Origin: Pristionchus mayeri
Lineage: Eukaryota > Nematoda > Chromadorea > Rhabditida > Neodiplogasteridae
DNA length: 64,000 nt
Assembly (NCBI GenBank): GCA_036245805.1
Contig: BTRK01000006.1
Coordinates: 34,848,901 to 34,912,900, forward strand
Reading direction: 5' to 3'
Shown here: piece after piece, positions 35,832 through 49,089 of the stretch
Position numbering within the stretch: position 1 is the first letter of the stretch
Layout of the letters: each line of letters begins with the position of its first letter
Notes under the pieces: model-generated
What the model was told of the DNA's origin: nothing
Seen by the model: the letters and a program-made list of their open reading frames with translations, nothing else
Database searches by the model: none
Made by a program: the position numbers and the translations under genes

Positions 35832-38800
35832 ATGGGTACAGCCTGGCTGTGCTTGTTATTAGCGGGCTCTGCATATGCTGCGAAGAATCACTTCGCATCC
35901 AGTCCTTTTGATAACTTCAGGATAGAATGCCCCAAGGTGAGTTACCATCGAAACATGCATGAGTTATGCAAGAATATCGATGCAACATGCTTACTTATCA
36001 TGATTTGCGTGAATATATGCCGTAATCAGCGTCTTTCAGGGTGCGGGTGCCACTGGTTTAGGCGTGAAAATGGTGGAGTCAGTTGGGGCAGCGAGGCAAG
36101 ACGTCGTCTTCGACCTGAGCTGTGATGACGTCAACGAAGTTAGTCGTTCCACCATACTCGAATCAAACTGGTAAAAAAAAGTGTTAACTTAGATCTACCC
36201 GTGGATCAATATGCCCGGAGGCGTCAAATCGGTGGAGCGAGAGGACTGCTATTACTCCAAGGTAAATATTTGCATCAAAGCCATCTATTCACAATTCGAT
36301 GAAATTGAATACGGTAAACAACTGCAAGAGCTGGAGATCTAATGAAGGATTATCTTTCGCAAAAAAAAATTACGATTCACACGTACACCTTTCGATGTCC
36401 TAATAATTCAATTATTGGCGGTAAATACACATGAGCAACTATGTTCGATGTAATTCACAATACTTGCAGATGTTCGACCCCATCATCGACGACGACATCG
36501 ATCTGAGCTGTCGTGCACGTGAATACGTCGCAGGAATTACCAGAATCTCCGAGACTAGGTAAATCGATTCAATCGAAACTTTGCTTCCTCAAACGTATTT
36601 ATGCAGAAATTATACAATTTGAAAAGGAGCATTATATCACGGATCAATGCATTGGTTGAACTTGAACTCTCTCAGGATCCAAGTGCTGTGTTGTCGATTG
36701 CGATCTCGCGACGAATTCAACTGTGGCGAACTCACGTTCAACAAGCCTCTCGGTCTCACTCGCAGCTCCATAATTGAGTTAGTTGATGGAAATCACAGAC
36801 CTTGCAACACTAAGTATCGTTCGCAGTAGATAACGAATATACAAAGCATAATGTTTGTGTTTCTTTTATAATGTGAGGTATTTGAAACTTTTTCAAAATA
36901 TACTCCCATAATTAGTGAACCAACACCATAAAAAAGTACAGGAATTATCGATATTTTCCCACCTGTCTCTTCCGTTCTCTCGTGGAGGGTCTCTATAAAG
37001 CTGAAGAAATTCATTCAGGAACGAGAACATGCTCATCAACGGGCTATCCATCCAGGGAATGACGTACAAAGTCCGCTTTTGCGATCTGGCACCGCGAAGC
37101 ATTGGTGGGTCTCGTCATATTCATATTTCCCTTAGTTACATGTATGTCGAACTTTTTTGGATAGCCTCAACTCTATCATACAGCTTGAAATGTTTCCTGA
37201 TATATTACAACCACTTTCCAGATGCCATAATGGAGGATGTTCCTCCCAATCGTCGCAAGATCGTACACATTGACACTACGAAGGCTCCGTCCACCTTCGC
37301 CACCAACCCCTATCTGTTCGTTTTCTCAGACATTTTCCCGCAATATATCAATCGAAAATTATAAATCAATTTAACGATTGTATATTTAAAAAAAAAATTA
37401 TTTCTAAGAGTGTTTATTCAGGAAGCACACCTCTCCTTCTATCACTACGGCAACTTCGACAGCGCCCACCACTACTACACAGCGATTCATCCAAACTGAG
37501 GTTTGTCATCAAACTTTTAAATTTCTCACAACTTAATGCGATTGAATTATTTAAATCGCTCAATTCAGGCTCCTCAGTTCTCTTCAGCATCTTACGAAAG
37601 CGGTGAAGCGCCCACTACCAAGCCTGGTTAGTTTATTTTTGCATTCGAATGCCGGTCGCTTACCTCATTGCATAGTTTCTCTTCAACTTTCAACATTTCT
37701 ATTATGCCTTCATCATCAATAAATCACACAGAGGAACTCGAGCCGCTAACGGACGCAGATCTCCTTTCGATCTCATCGGAACTGGAATACGAGAACCCGG
37801 GTGAGTGACGGCTCCCTGTCTCCTCTCCCTTGCATTCCTCCCTCTCTCGCAAAAGATCATTTCACTTTCCCAGCGTTAATTACCCGATTACTGGATCTCA
37901 AATTGAGAAAAGAGCAAAATTTCGAGCAGGCAAATGAAAGTGAACTTTGTAACGATGAAAGCGAGATGAAACTGGTTTAGATTGTTCCAACACTTAGATT
38001 CCAACAGTGTTTCTTTAATCTTTGGATCAATCGGTTTGAAATATGCAGGATGGGGCTCAAAAATGGATTAACTAATAAATTCTCAGTGGATGGGAACAGT
38101 GTACCTCTCGCTCGTGCTCGTGGAGTTGCTCAGGTGCAGAGAAAGGCCATCGTCAGCGCAGACGGAGTACTCAAGGCAGGATTCTCCATAGGTTAGTCCA
38201 ACTTTCCTCCTCGATACTGCTTATTCCAATGCCACTATTTTTTTATTATTTGCTCAGTAACAACATCGTAATTCACCGTTCAGACGAACCCACAAATGTT
38301 TTCGAAAAGAAGCCTTTCGTTGACGTGATTCCATCTTCAACAACGACGACTTCTACAACGGAATCATCGATCAGCGAGGAGCTCGAGGAGGCGACTACTG
38401 CTGATTCGGCTGCAGAAGTACGGCATTTGATCAATAATCACATTGTAAAAGCCCGAAAGGCCGCCTCTTGTAGATAAATTTCAATGGTAATCATCTGAAG
38501 TATTACAACTAATTTTTTCAGGACACTGCGGCTGAATCTGAGGAAATCGACGAGGATGTAGTCGAAAAACTGGCTAAGGAGGAGCTAACCACGCCGGTCC
38601 CGACAACGACGACTTCTTCGACGACAACGACAACCACCACTCAGTCAACGACCACCACGACTACTACGACTCCTGCACCAACAACCACTACGACAGTCTC
38701 GACTACCACACAGCCGCCCACCACTACCACCACTATGGCCCCTACGACTGAGGCCTCGTTCACGCCCGACTTCTCCGGTGTTGATCTACTGGGAGTGGAA

Positions 38801-41800
38801 GTGAAAGAGAAAGTGGAGCAAGTGGCAAAGTGTGAGTGAATTGAAACTATTTCTGTTGGACAGCGCTAATTAGCAAATTTCACTTTTGTCGATTTGTTTT
38901 GCATAAAAAAGTTTGGATTTCAGCAGCACCTCTTCCTGTGGTCGAGCATTCTCGTCCTCACATCGTGCCAAATCCAACTCTTGACATTCTTCCTGTCAAG
39001 AGCACTGCCACGGTAATTATCTAAATTTGTTCCATATTTTGTTATTCTCCATTTCACACTGATGGTTGAAGATCCATGACGCTGAATCGAAGAACGGGCC
39101 GCAGATGAACGAGGAGATCAGCAGACTCATCAAGTGAGTGGGGAATCACAATTGGAAATACTTCATCTCCCCTCCCTCTATTAGATCCTTTGGTCGGTCT
39201 TTCATTTCGATCAAGCGGGGAATCAGGAAATTACTACGAATGAGCTTATGAATTATTCAGGCTCACCTGCTCCATTTAGACGTAATTTACAGTGGTAATA
39301 ATGAAGGCGTGTGTTCACTTTAATATTCACTTCTGTGATTCAGAGATTGAGCATTAGACGATTAAAAGTCAAGAGATCAAGAATTTTCCTTACGATATCG
39401 TGTGAAAATTTGCGCCTGCTTTCAAACAAATTAGCGGATCAATGTGTTGTTTTGATTAATTATTACATTGATTGTAGGCGCATCCAGGACGCGCAGTCGG
39501 AGCGAGAGCAGGTGGCCCTCTTCCAGCAGAGTATCTCCTCACTCCTCTCTAAGGAGGAAGCAGCTAAGGCACCCGGTAATCACCTAGATACCGATTTAAA
39601 AGCTATGATAATTTTTACGATGTATATGCATTTAGTTTTCTGGCTTCTCCTCTTTTTAGTTTTCGCAAATTTTTCGGTTCATACAAATAGGATGTGTTTC
39701 AGAGCTTGTGGTTCCTCATCCTGCAGACCAACTCACAGTCGCCAACCTCGACTTCCCTCAGAAACCTTCACGCAATCAGCAGATGACTCTCAGAGGAAAC
39801 CGAATCTCCAAGGCTGATCTGGTGCGGTCTTTATTTAATGAATGTTTAAAATGATTTATTCTCAGCCCCTTCGCTCTTCATCTCAAGACACTCGTGCTCA
39901 TGCGGATTCCTCCTATCTTCTTCTCAAGTCAATCGACGATCAACGTCGTTCTCCCATCCGCACTGCAGTCCATCCCTACGTTGTGAGCCTCGACTAAGCT
40001 ACTAGTGATCTCTCTTTCTCGCTAATAATCTTACTTTGGTGGTAGATCAGTTGTCATTTTCTAATAGCAATAATAAAGTCTAGCATTGGTGAATCATATC
40101 TTATTGCTTCTGCTAACCCCTCTCTTTCTTCGTGGTGGTATTCAGTGTGTCTTACTCTCAGTGCAATAACGAGTGCCGTCGTGATAATATAATAAAGGCT
40201 ATTTTCTCTGTCTGGGTGAAGCTGTTTTTTGAGTGTGCGTGTGTTTGCGCTGGATATGCGTCGTCCCCATTAATCAAATCGTCTCGGAGAATCCGAACTT
40301 TTGCTCTCCCTTTCCAGCGTGGAGCTACTCTCGATGACGACAAGACGGAGATATCGAAGAATGGAGAGGTTCAGAAAGACATTTTAAATAGTTCAAAGAT
40401 AAAGTCTATTCAGGTCGCATCCCATAAGCCAAAGGGCAATTGGCGCATCCAGATCGGGACGACTCCCGAGAGTTCCTTCATCGCACCACTCCAGACTCCC
40501 ACGCCCATCCAAGCTCCTACAATTCAATCATCTCATTCTCCCGTGCAACTCGCTCCCCTCCGATCCACGGCGCAGCTTGCTCCTAAAGTCGTCCGACCGG
40601 CATTCGTGCGACCTGTGACTACGACGACGTCTACAACGACGACAACCACAACCACGACGACTCCTAAACCCGTGCCAGTGGATCCTCTGCTGTTCAAGCA
40701 GCACGTCGTTCTTTCCCATCGGGATCTGGATCGAATCAGTGATCAGGCGGATTACGTTGATCCCGAGAGTCTCGATGAGAGAGTGCACGGACTGCAGCAG
40801 AGGAGGGATATCATCGGGAAAACGCATGTCAGTTTTAGTTTTTATTTTTACCTAATTCGAATTACGCCCTGACGCACGATGAATTATGCAATATGTGGGG
40901 TGGAGAGTGAAAATACGGAAATAGTCTCTCGATAGTAGGGAGGCGTTCCACCCAGCAAAGTTGAGTGGGTTGATTCATGCTGCGTGATAAGTGATTCAGG
41001 ATGAATATTTCACACTCGTAGTCAGATGGTGCGGATATGTGCGTCGTGTTATCAAATATGCGGGGCCTCTTTGGTGTCTTCCGCGCTCTCCAGGCTTCAC
41101 TTATTCTCTCACGTGAAGGGCACGGACTCGTTACTCATTGAGCACCTGTGGAAAGAGTGTAGGACAACTCCCCTCTGGTCCCTCCTGCATTTCGTACGAG
41201 TGATCAGAGAGCAGTAAACAGCCCGTGTCTTTCTTGCTAGTGATGCCTGAATACGAGAGGACGAGCCACGTATTGGAAACACCCTCGCGAATAACAATGA
41301 ACAGGAAATGACGATGGATCCGTCAGGCAACGAACAGATGCATCCACAGAGAGGCTAAACACACGCAATATCTTAATTCGAACAATTTTGTAAATGTTCC
41401 CCTTACCTTTAGATAGTTCTAAGCGGAACCAAACTGTGCAACGACTCTAGAATATTCTGAATAGCTAATCATAAATAGCCTTTTTCTGAAGACGGAAAAA
41501 CATAGCTCTCACTTCCGTTTCGCACCCATTGCGTGCTTGCATACGAATCTGGTTGTAGAGGGAGGACAGTCGGAAATAGCAGGGCGACGAATACATTAAC
41601 CAATGCCCTGGTACTTAGACATGGCACGTTAAAAGAACGCGAATCTTTTTGTTGCAGGAGCGTTCGAATCGTAAGTACAGCATGAAGTCGAAGAAGATGG
41701 ACAACGCCTTCCTCATCGACGAGGAGACTCGCATCTCTCCCTTCGAAGAACCACTGATGATTAAAGGAGGACGAAGGCCCCTTCCCCCACTTCCCGTCAG

Positions 41801-43857
41801 TTAGATTTTTTGAAAAGTTTCGCATTTTATGCCTAAAATAACTTCCTTCAGTCCCGAGAGTGGCGTGTACACTTTCCCTTTTTACTCCCTCTTTACACTC
41901 TAAGTCCTCCTGGGTACAGAAGTAGTGCCAGCAATTGAATTAGGACATTCTATTTTTGCATAAGCTTTTCGCTTCCCGACGTGTCCTTCCCACGTCTCTT
42001 CGTAAAGAGATATTTGCAGCCTCTTCGAGTATTCGGGAAGAAGGACAAGAAGATGAAAGCAGAGATCAAGGCGAAACTGAATGCAGCCAGGTTCACAACG
42101 ACCACCCCGGAGACTACGACGAATGCAGCTACTTCCACTACTACGACTTCCACTGCCACAACCTCTGAAGCTACGACTTCCAAGGCAGTCGAAACAACGA
42201 CTGCCAAGGCTACCAAGAAGACCACCATTGGGGCCAAAGCAACTACCACATCCGGAAAGGTCTCCGTGACGAAGACTCCCGTCACTTCCATGAAGAAGAC
42301 TACCGTATCCACTACCGTTATCCCGACTACCGTATCGTCGACTGGTGTTGAGTCGGGCGAGATCGCTCAGGACGAGGAGCTTTCGATGGAACTTCCGGAG
42401 ATGGCAGTTGTAGACATCGATGAGGAGACACTGAGCAATTCACTCGGGGAGGAGATCAGACGCGCCCCTGCTCGTCAGCTTTAATTGTTCACTTCCTAAA
42501 TATTCCAACTAATTTACCAAAAATAGAAGCATGCACACGTGAACGGATGTTATTCGTTTGCTGATTCGGGAAAGAGAATTTGGCCTAGTTCTATAAATCC
42601 CTAATGGCGCATGGTAACTTTGGTAGGAAGATCGGGAATGCTTTTTCAGAAAGTCTAGACCTGAATGTTGTCCGAAAGTCTGCGATAGCTTAGAGGAAGC
42701 TGCGAATTGTATTCATCTTGCACACAACAAGATGTCTGCGCTTTCAAATCAATTTCATTTCGGCTCCAAATTCGTGTTGTTTCTGAGCTAATAGCGACCC
42801 AGACGCGTGGGAGTATGTAGCCAATCAGTGAAAACACTAATTATTTCTAAAATAAAAGCTGACACTGCAAAACACTTGCAGGCTACAGCAGACTTCAGCC
42901 GGAGATGACAGATGAGAAGAGCGAAGGAGGTGGACACAAATAGCACCTCTTTGAAATATACTGAATTCGTCATTTCAGAAGCTCCTGACTTCGGAGAGTC
43001 CATCGACGGGCCTGTTGTTTCCATTGAGAAGGTTACCCAATCGAAGAGTTCATCCATGACGTCATCGATTCAGACTGCTCGTCGCATGGCCAAAATGATG
43101 AAGATGAGCAAGGATGCAGTGAAGACTCACCAGCCAGTGGATGGAGAGGCCATGGTTGTCAATGGTCAGTGACGTAGCAGGGGAATGAGTGAGAAGGAAG
43201 GAGATCTCCGTCTTATCGGCTACTCCATCTATAAGAATAAGAATATTGGATGCCTTATAGTGCTGCTGACATGTGAGCATATTCCCCCACTAGAGGCAGC
43301 TGTCCATATTACTCGTCATCTAAGAATAGCTTTCAAGTGTAATCGAGTTTTCACTGTACGAGAGTGAGAGAGTGAGACCACCTTCAGGAATGGTGCCCAT
43401 GGCTGCTCCGTCACTTCCTGTCGTCGATCCCGATACTTCCGGTGAGTTGCAGTCCCTTTCTCTCCACCATCCTTCACTCTTCTCACCCTCTCATCAGGGA
43501 GGGATAATGTGCAGAGAGGAGACGCCTGCTTAGTGTCTCAGGCATTAACTCGACTACTCTACTCATTCAGGCGCGGACTTCAATTCGCCTCTGCAACTCT
43601 CCCTCGAGTCCGACTCCCCCGCATCCAGTCAGGTGTGAAGAGATTGACTCCATATGGAACACGCTTGTTTTTCACGATTTATGAACTCTTTCGCAGGACG
43701 AAATACAGTGCAAGAGGCATAGAAATGACGACGTCACTTTCAGGAAATCACGACGACGACTGAATACTCAACGACGACTGAATACGATTCCGATAAATTC
43801 TTCGTGACCCGCAAGCCGATTCCCTACGTCTGGAGGCCGAAAGGTTCGAGGCAGTAG
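35832..43857 (+). CDS. Secreted Thr-rich matrix-type protein with dermatopontin-like N-terminal region
   Basis: Exons: 35832-35936, 36040-36138, 36193-36261, 36470-36558, 36676-36813, 37019-37104, 37222-37315, 37422-37500, 37569-37626, 37732-37800, 38087-38191, 38284-38417, 38522-38831, 38924-39012, 39072-39133, 39478-39575, 39703-39821, 39866-39982, 40318-40827, 41658-41795, 42020-42344, 42979-43164, 43388-43441, 43571-43632, 43744-43857. All are in phase, giving 1,102 residues. The signal peptide is MGTAWLCLLLAGSAYA. The first ~230 residues hold repeated units like GVKSVEREDC and YVAGITRISETRRIQVLCC, resembling dermatopontin (GV-S-EDR-W-F-C). Several Thr/Pro blocks follow, likely O-glycosylated. 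It probably acts in extracellular matrix or cuticle; that is inference. Stops at 39995 (AATAAA at 40072) and 42482 give possible shorter forms. The 42344 donor is chosen only by phase. Confidence 0.7.
40072..40077 (+). terminator. Poly(A) signal for a short isoform of the Thr-rich gene
   Basis: AATAAA lies 75 nt after the in-frame TAA at 39995-39997. That stop is reached if the GTT|GTGAGC donor at 39983 is not used. The short form would be 644 residues. Confidence 0.45.
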
Positions 43858-44580
43858 ATGAAAAATGCCATGCTTTCCTTCTATTCTGGATTCCATTCCC
43901 TCTTTTGAGTGATTCGTCTCTCCATCGTTCGCTAGACCTATTTCGATAGGCTGGTTGTCCATTCTGGGAAGTATAGACCACTCTCGAAGTGGCCCACTCA
44001 AGTACTCTTTCCATAGCTATTCCGGTCCTCCGTCCAATATTGTATTCCCCCCACTTGGAATCTAATATGTGCGCGGCCTGAATTTTCCCATAGAACTGCG
44101 AGGGGAACACATTCGTCACTGTTTTCTCTCTCATTGCTTTCGTTCTTTCTCCATTGAGAGCGAAGGAGCTGTCAGCTTTACAGTCTCTCATTTGTATCCC
44201 AGTACTTGCTGTTTATAAGGGTTCTCTCGAGAGGAGCCTAGTAGACCCGCACCCAGAATTGAGCTGAAAATAGCACCCCGAGAGAATAGGAGACTGTATC
44301 TGTTATGCGGTGGAGGAAGGAAAGGAAGGAAGGAAAGAAAAGGCTGCGTGGGCGGAAGGGTGAAAGACCACGGGGTCTCGTTAATTAAGAGTGGGGGCAA
44401 TCTGGGTGGATTGGCCCCTGACTCAGTCTCTTCCATTGCTGCAGAATCAGATTCGCTTGCTCGTCGCAGCAAAATAAAAGATGAGCGATGAAAACTCTAT
44501 TATTAGGCTGGCATTTGAGTGTTTTCCAGTGTGTAGATGGGATCTCGTGGTAGAAGAATCCAATGATTCCCCCCTTGCAG

Positions 44581-45315
44581 TGCTCACTTTCTGCACGAAG
44601 GAAGATGCAGTGAGAGACATCGATGGAATGGTCGTGGCCTGCGGAGGAGAATTGGAGTGGGAAACACCCAGGTAGGACCACAGCCTCTCCACGACCATAT
44701 GTCCAGATATGAACCCTTCTCTTCTGAGTCGTTATTTTGCTCTATACTCCTGAAACTAAGACGTTCTCAGTGGTTCTTTCCGAAATCAGCGCGCGACTCA
44801 TTCCCGATGGATTAGACAGACAATGTAGTGCATTACGGAACTCGCGTCATCAGAATGACGGGGTGATTTCATTAGACCTCATCGCACACTCTTCTCCATC
44901 CCCTCGTCCCTCTCCCGTCCTATGGGTATTGTAGGCATGGTCTTACGTAGAGGGGGGAGCTCGGCAACGAAGCAGTCGCGCGAGAGGCTGTTTTCACCTC
45001 ACGGCACTCTATTATCTTTATCAGCTGAGTGCGACAGGTCGAATAGTGCGGACAACAATCAGTCGACGACGACGACGACAGAGTCAGCTGGCGACGTCGT
45101 CGTTGACCAGAGACCTGTCGCCCATCCTAGGAATATCATCTGTCTCAGGAGCGTGCGCATATTCCTCGTACTCGTTGGGGGGGGGGCAAAAGACAACAAG
45201 AGCCACTTCATGAATGCATAAGAATGTAAGTCGTTGCAGATGTCCTTCTGGGTCGGAATGCTTCCACGCCGACGACTCCATCTACATGATCTGCTGTCCC
45301 GTTGCGAGAGGCTGA
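44581..45315 (+). CDS. Weak candidate: three small exons ending in a Lustrin-like cysteine motif
   Basis: Segments 44581-44671, 45111-45152 and 45240-45315 each have acceptor and donor signals and join in phase. The last reads CPSGSECFHADDSIYMICCP and stops at 45313-45315. The CPSGxxC...CCP pattern resembles the end of Lustrin-type cysteine domains common in nematode secreted proteins. No signal peptide or start was found, and the first segment also looks partly coding on the other strand. The call may be a fragment or chance. The remaining sequence of 43858-47188 shows only low-complexity or unsupported frames. Confidence 0.3.
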
Positions 45316-47188
45316 AGATGTCTCCCTCCAATGCACTTATAGTCTATTTTCATCCTCGATCCCATTGCAATATGCGCCTTCCCCTCACGAGTATCTCCCT
45401 TCCTTCCGCTTCTCTCCCGGTCAAATATCGTCTGTCTTCCTTACTCAATCTCACACTCGCAGCCTCTCAGTTTCTCTTCGTACTTCTCCGATTACTCGCA
45501 AAACCATATGTGAAATAAAAAAGTCCCGATGAAATGAATGAGGGACTCCTGGAATGGCAGACATTCCTCACGCACACAGTCCCCACTGTAATTGCTCAAT
45601 CTCAGATGAGATTGATTCCGCTAACTAGTCTCTCTATATGTACATTGGCTGCCCCCCCCCTTCCCGAGACTGCTTGCTTATGCCGTGTTACACACGTGAT
45701 GTGAGTCTGTGGAAGAATAAATTATGAGAGGATGTTTTATCTTCGACGTCTCGAAATGGAACAGGACAGCGTGGGCTACGGGGGAACACAATGTACAATG
45801 CGGCTAACCGGGACAACGAGGGAATGATCTACTCAGTACTATTTACGAACACCGTCCAGTCTCAGAAACAGTATGATGAATGATATTGTGGACAGGGATT
45901 TAAACAGGTCGATAGGTTAATCGGGATACAAAGGAGTCAACAGAATCGAGTGCAACACCGAAGTTAGTAGTACATAATCGGCTCATAATAGTCGATGAAG
46001 TGTAGTAATGAAATGAGTTCATAGGGAATGTCGACATGAGTGACGAGGCTAAAACAGTTTGCTAAAATCGTCGCACACGTTTCTCTACAACTTAGAACTC
46101 ATCAAGTGGAATATAAATACATTTGTGTGGGAAGGGGAAAGAAAGGTGAGCCTGCTTTTGGCAGGAGTATTTACACGCATCCAAGCGGAATTCACAGCAG
46201 AAGGAACACGAGGGAACAAACCATTGAACCAAAGAGAAAGAGCTGAGCGACCGGAAGAAACAGAGACTCCGTAGACTAGATGCTATGTTTAAACTGTTGA
46301 CTGCTATGGGAACGGAAGTGGAATGGGGAGAACAGTTGGTGGTTGATAATAGAAGAATGGGACGGCTACATAGAAGTCGTCAATGACGATGGGCGTTCGA
46401 AGATGACGTCGTCTCTCGTCAGATTACCACCTGAAGATAACGGAATGAGGCTCATCAATCGTACGTCATCTTCCCATTTACGCCTCTCCCTCGTCTCTCT
46501 TTCTCTTTGGGGTCACGCGTCCCTCTCCCGTTCATTTCCATGTCTCATTCATCATTTAGAGAAGAGGCGCCAACGCTTCTCCGAATTGATACGATGCCCA
46601 CCCCAGACGGATAATATTATAGGGTTGAACGCAAAAAAAAGACTGCCGGTCCGGAAATTGCAGACTTCCCTCCATAAGATCTACTGTAGATGTGGTCAGA
46701 CACGAATTGACTACTTTGCCCAGAGGGCGCTGCTAAGCCCAAATCTTTCGTGCAATGCGCTCGGCTTTGTTTTCTTCCTTGGGAGACACGAGAGAATAGG
46801 AGAGAAGACCCGCTATCTAGAGAGCACTGCCACCCCCACACAAGAGTGGAAGAAAGGCTGAGGAAGGAAACGGAACGAGCGGGAGAAGGAGGGAAGCGAC
46901 CCACACCCGAACGACACTCCTAAACAGCCACCCTATTTAGCCTCCACCCTCTCTTTTTAGAGTGTCTCACTCTGACATCACTGGGTAATAGAGGGAGACG
47001 AGTGGCGGGGTAATTACGATGACCTAGAGAACTAACTATTCGTGGAATGGACTCATGCCATGTCCAGAGAGACGAGATGCAAGACTACTCTCTCCTTCTC
47101 CCCTGCACTCTCCCCCTTCTTCGAGTTATGATGGAGAGTAATAAAGAAGGTTTCGGGTACTCCGGGATGTAATTAATTGGGGGGAAAC
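45316..47188. other. Region without a supported gene
   Basis: It contains a G/C homopolymer run near 45651-45660 and purine-rich tracts. One pair of plus-strand exon-like segments lies at about 46350-46460 and 46560-46861 (EWDGYIEVVNDDGRSKM, then a basic stretch). A GTACGT donor and a TTTAG acceptor separate them, but the reading is open with or without splicing and matches no family. Confidence 0.4.
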
Positions 47189-49089
47189 TCACAAGCACAT
47201 GCAGTAGAAGGGGTTCCATGAGGGATCTACGAGAGCCTTCGCTTCATAGACTGCCTTGCGGGGAGGCTCATCCTCTGAAGAACGAGTCTGACACAGCATC
47301 ACACGCAGTCGCATACCTGCAACCAACCCTTTAGCATATCGATATTTAATCGTCTTTCCCAAGTACGGTAGGCTTGTTATTGCGTTAGGTATCACAGATT
47401 GACACTCCTAATGATCGCTTAGACACCAAGTGCGCAGGCCAGTACGAACGATAATAACAGGAGGAGAGGAGATTGAAGGACACTGGCCTCTCTTCATCTA
47501 CTGCACTCTCTCACACTCTCTAACTGAGGGAAGAGCACGTGCAGCGAGAATTGCGTGCTGGCCTAATGGCTTTGATATTTCCTCCACCGTAGCCCCCAGG
47601 GCAAGCCACGTTGACATTATCAACTTGATAATAATGTCGTTGCTTGCGTCAGTGCTCACACGCTACGCTACACTACAAGTGACGCACGAAGTTTCCCCAA
47701 TGTTTAGCTATCAAAGAGTCTTAGAGAAGAGACAGCGGATGTTTTCGAGAGTTTGAACGTACCGGCATTGACACTGAGTCGGATGTTCTCCTTCTTCTCC
47801 TTGGGAGGAACCCATTGGACGTGGTGGGTGACTCGCAGCTTAGTGGCGGCCTTCTTCAGGGGCTCAAGACTCGCCTGAAAGAAATCATTGATAATGTAAA
47901 GATCAGAAGCTCTACAATTGCTTTTCGATGAAAATATAATCCGCAGTCTGGCTCATGGGGATGTGAAGGGGGATGGGGGAGTAAGCCCTACCGAGAAATC
48001 CTCCTGATGGGGAGCTGTATCTCGAAGAAGACACAGCACGCGCTTTCCATACACATCGGAACGGTAGATGAGAAGACCGAGGACGGCCAGGGCAAGCTCC
48101 GTCTGAGGGTAGGTCACGTCCTCGAAGACCTGAACGAGTCAGGGTTACTGTACTTTCTATTGATTTGATGCCCTATTGGGGGAGAGATTACAGTGCTTTT
48201 TCCTACAGACTGATCTGCAGTGACTTCCTCTTTTTTCTCGGGTGGGGAATAGATTCGAGACCAAGAGGGCTAAGAATAGCTGTGAGTTTGCCCTTTCGCC
48301 GGATATTCGCACACTACTCGGCCATTCGTTGCGTGATTGCGGACTTCGCGTAGGAATCCCGGAGAGCGGAAAGGAGGAGAAGGACGAGGAGGAGGAAGAG
48401 GAAGGGAAGAAGAAACAACATGACTTAGCCCCCCACCCTCGCTGCCGCTAATGGCCGAGGGGGAACAAATGGCTGGGGGCACGAATGCTCTTCTACTTCT
48501 ACTTCACAAGGAAAAAGCGCGTTGAGGCACCAGAATAGAATGAGAGCCAAGACCAAAGATCACTTTTCGTACCTTGGCGGGTATCTTGGTTGAGTCGAGG
48601 CTCTCCAGATTGGTGTTCGCATCGAAGTTGGCGAGGAAGATGGTGGCGGATCCATTTGAATGGAAGGCTGATGACAGCACGCAGTGGTAGTATCGGAAGC
48701 CGCACTGCTCCTTCAATCGAATTATTCAAGAGTCTCGACTGCTGCTCTCTGCTTCTATTCCGAGTTCCCTTCTACTTCCCCATGCAGCAAGAGAAGGAAC
48801 TGCAGCAGTCGCACCTTGTTCGTCTCTGCGACCAGATCAGAGGGAGACATGTCCAGCAGACCGCACGCCTCGGCTATCTCCACGATCGACGGGCGAGGCT
48901 TCGCAGAGACAACCTAATTAGACTAATTAATTAATTGTAATTAGATAAAATTACCTTGTGGTTGGAGGGTAGACTGAGTCTTCTCATCTGTTCCATCTCT
49001 CGATCTATCTCGAGGGAGAGCGATGCTCCAGAGGGTGCTTCGGGTTCTGAGGAAGCAGCTCGTGCTGAGGAGGAAGAACGAAGGGACAT
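47189..49089 (-). CDS. Conserved-looking protein of unknown function
   Basis: Six exons in phase: 48955-49089, 48815-48913, 48573-48710, 47992-48129, 47763-47874, 47189-47316, giving 249 residues. The start is MSLRSSSSARAASSEPEAPS after a Ser/Ala-rich leader, followed by an acidic helix (EIDREMEQMRRLSLPS). The body is mixed alpha/beta-looking: KPRPSIVEIAEACGLLDMSP, CGFRYYHCVLSSAFHSNG, LALAVLGLLIYRSDVYGKRV and a basic segment with VTHHVQWVPPKEKK. It ends NPFYCMCL at a TGA that overlaps a GTGAGT string, so a further 3' exon is possible. There is no signal peptide or membrane segment, so it is probably cytosolic or nuclear. I do not recognise the family. Confidence 0.6.

Noticed and set aside
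40132..40317. Upstream extension of the 40318 exon with its own ATG
   Set aside because: A strong CTTTCCAG acceptor at 40317 in phase with the previous exon explains the frame better, and the extension has no signal peptide or homology.
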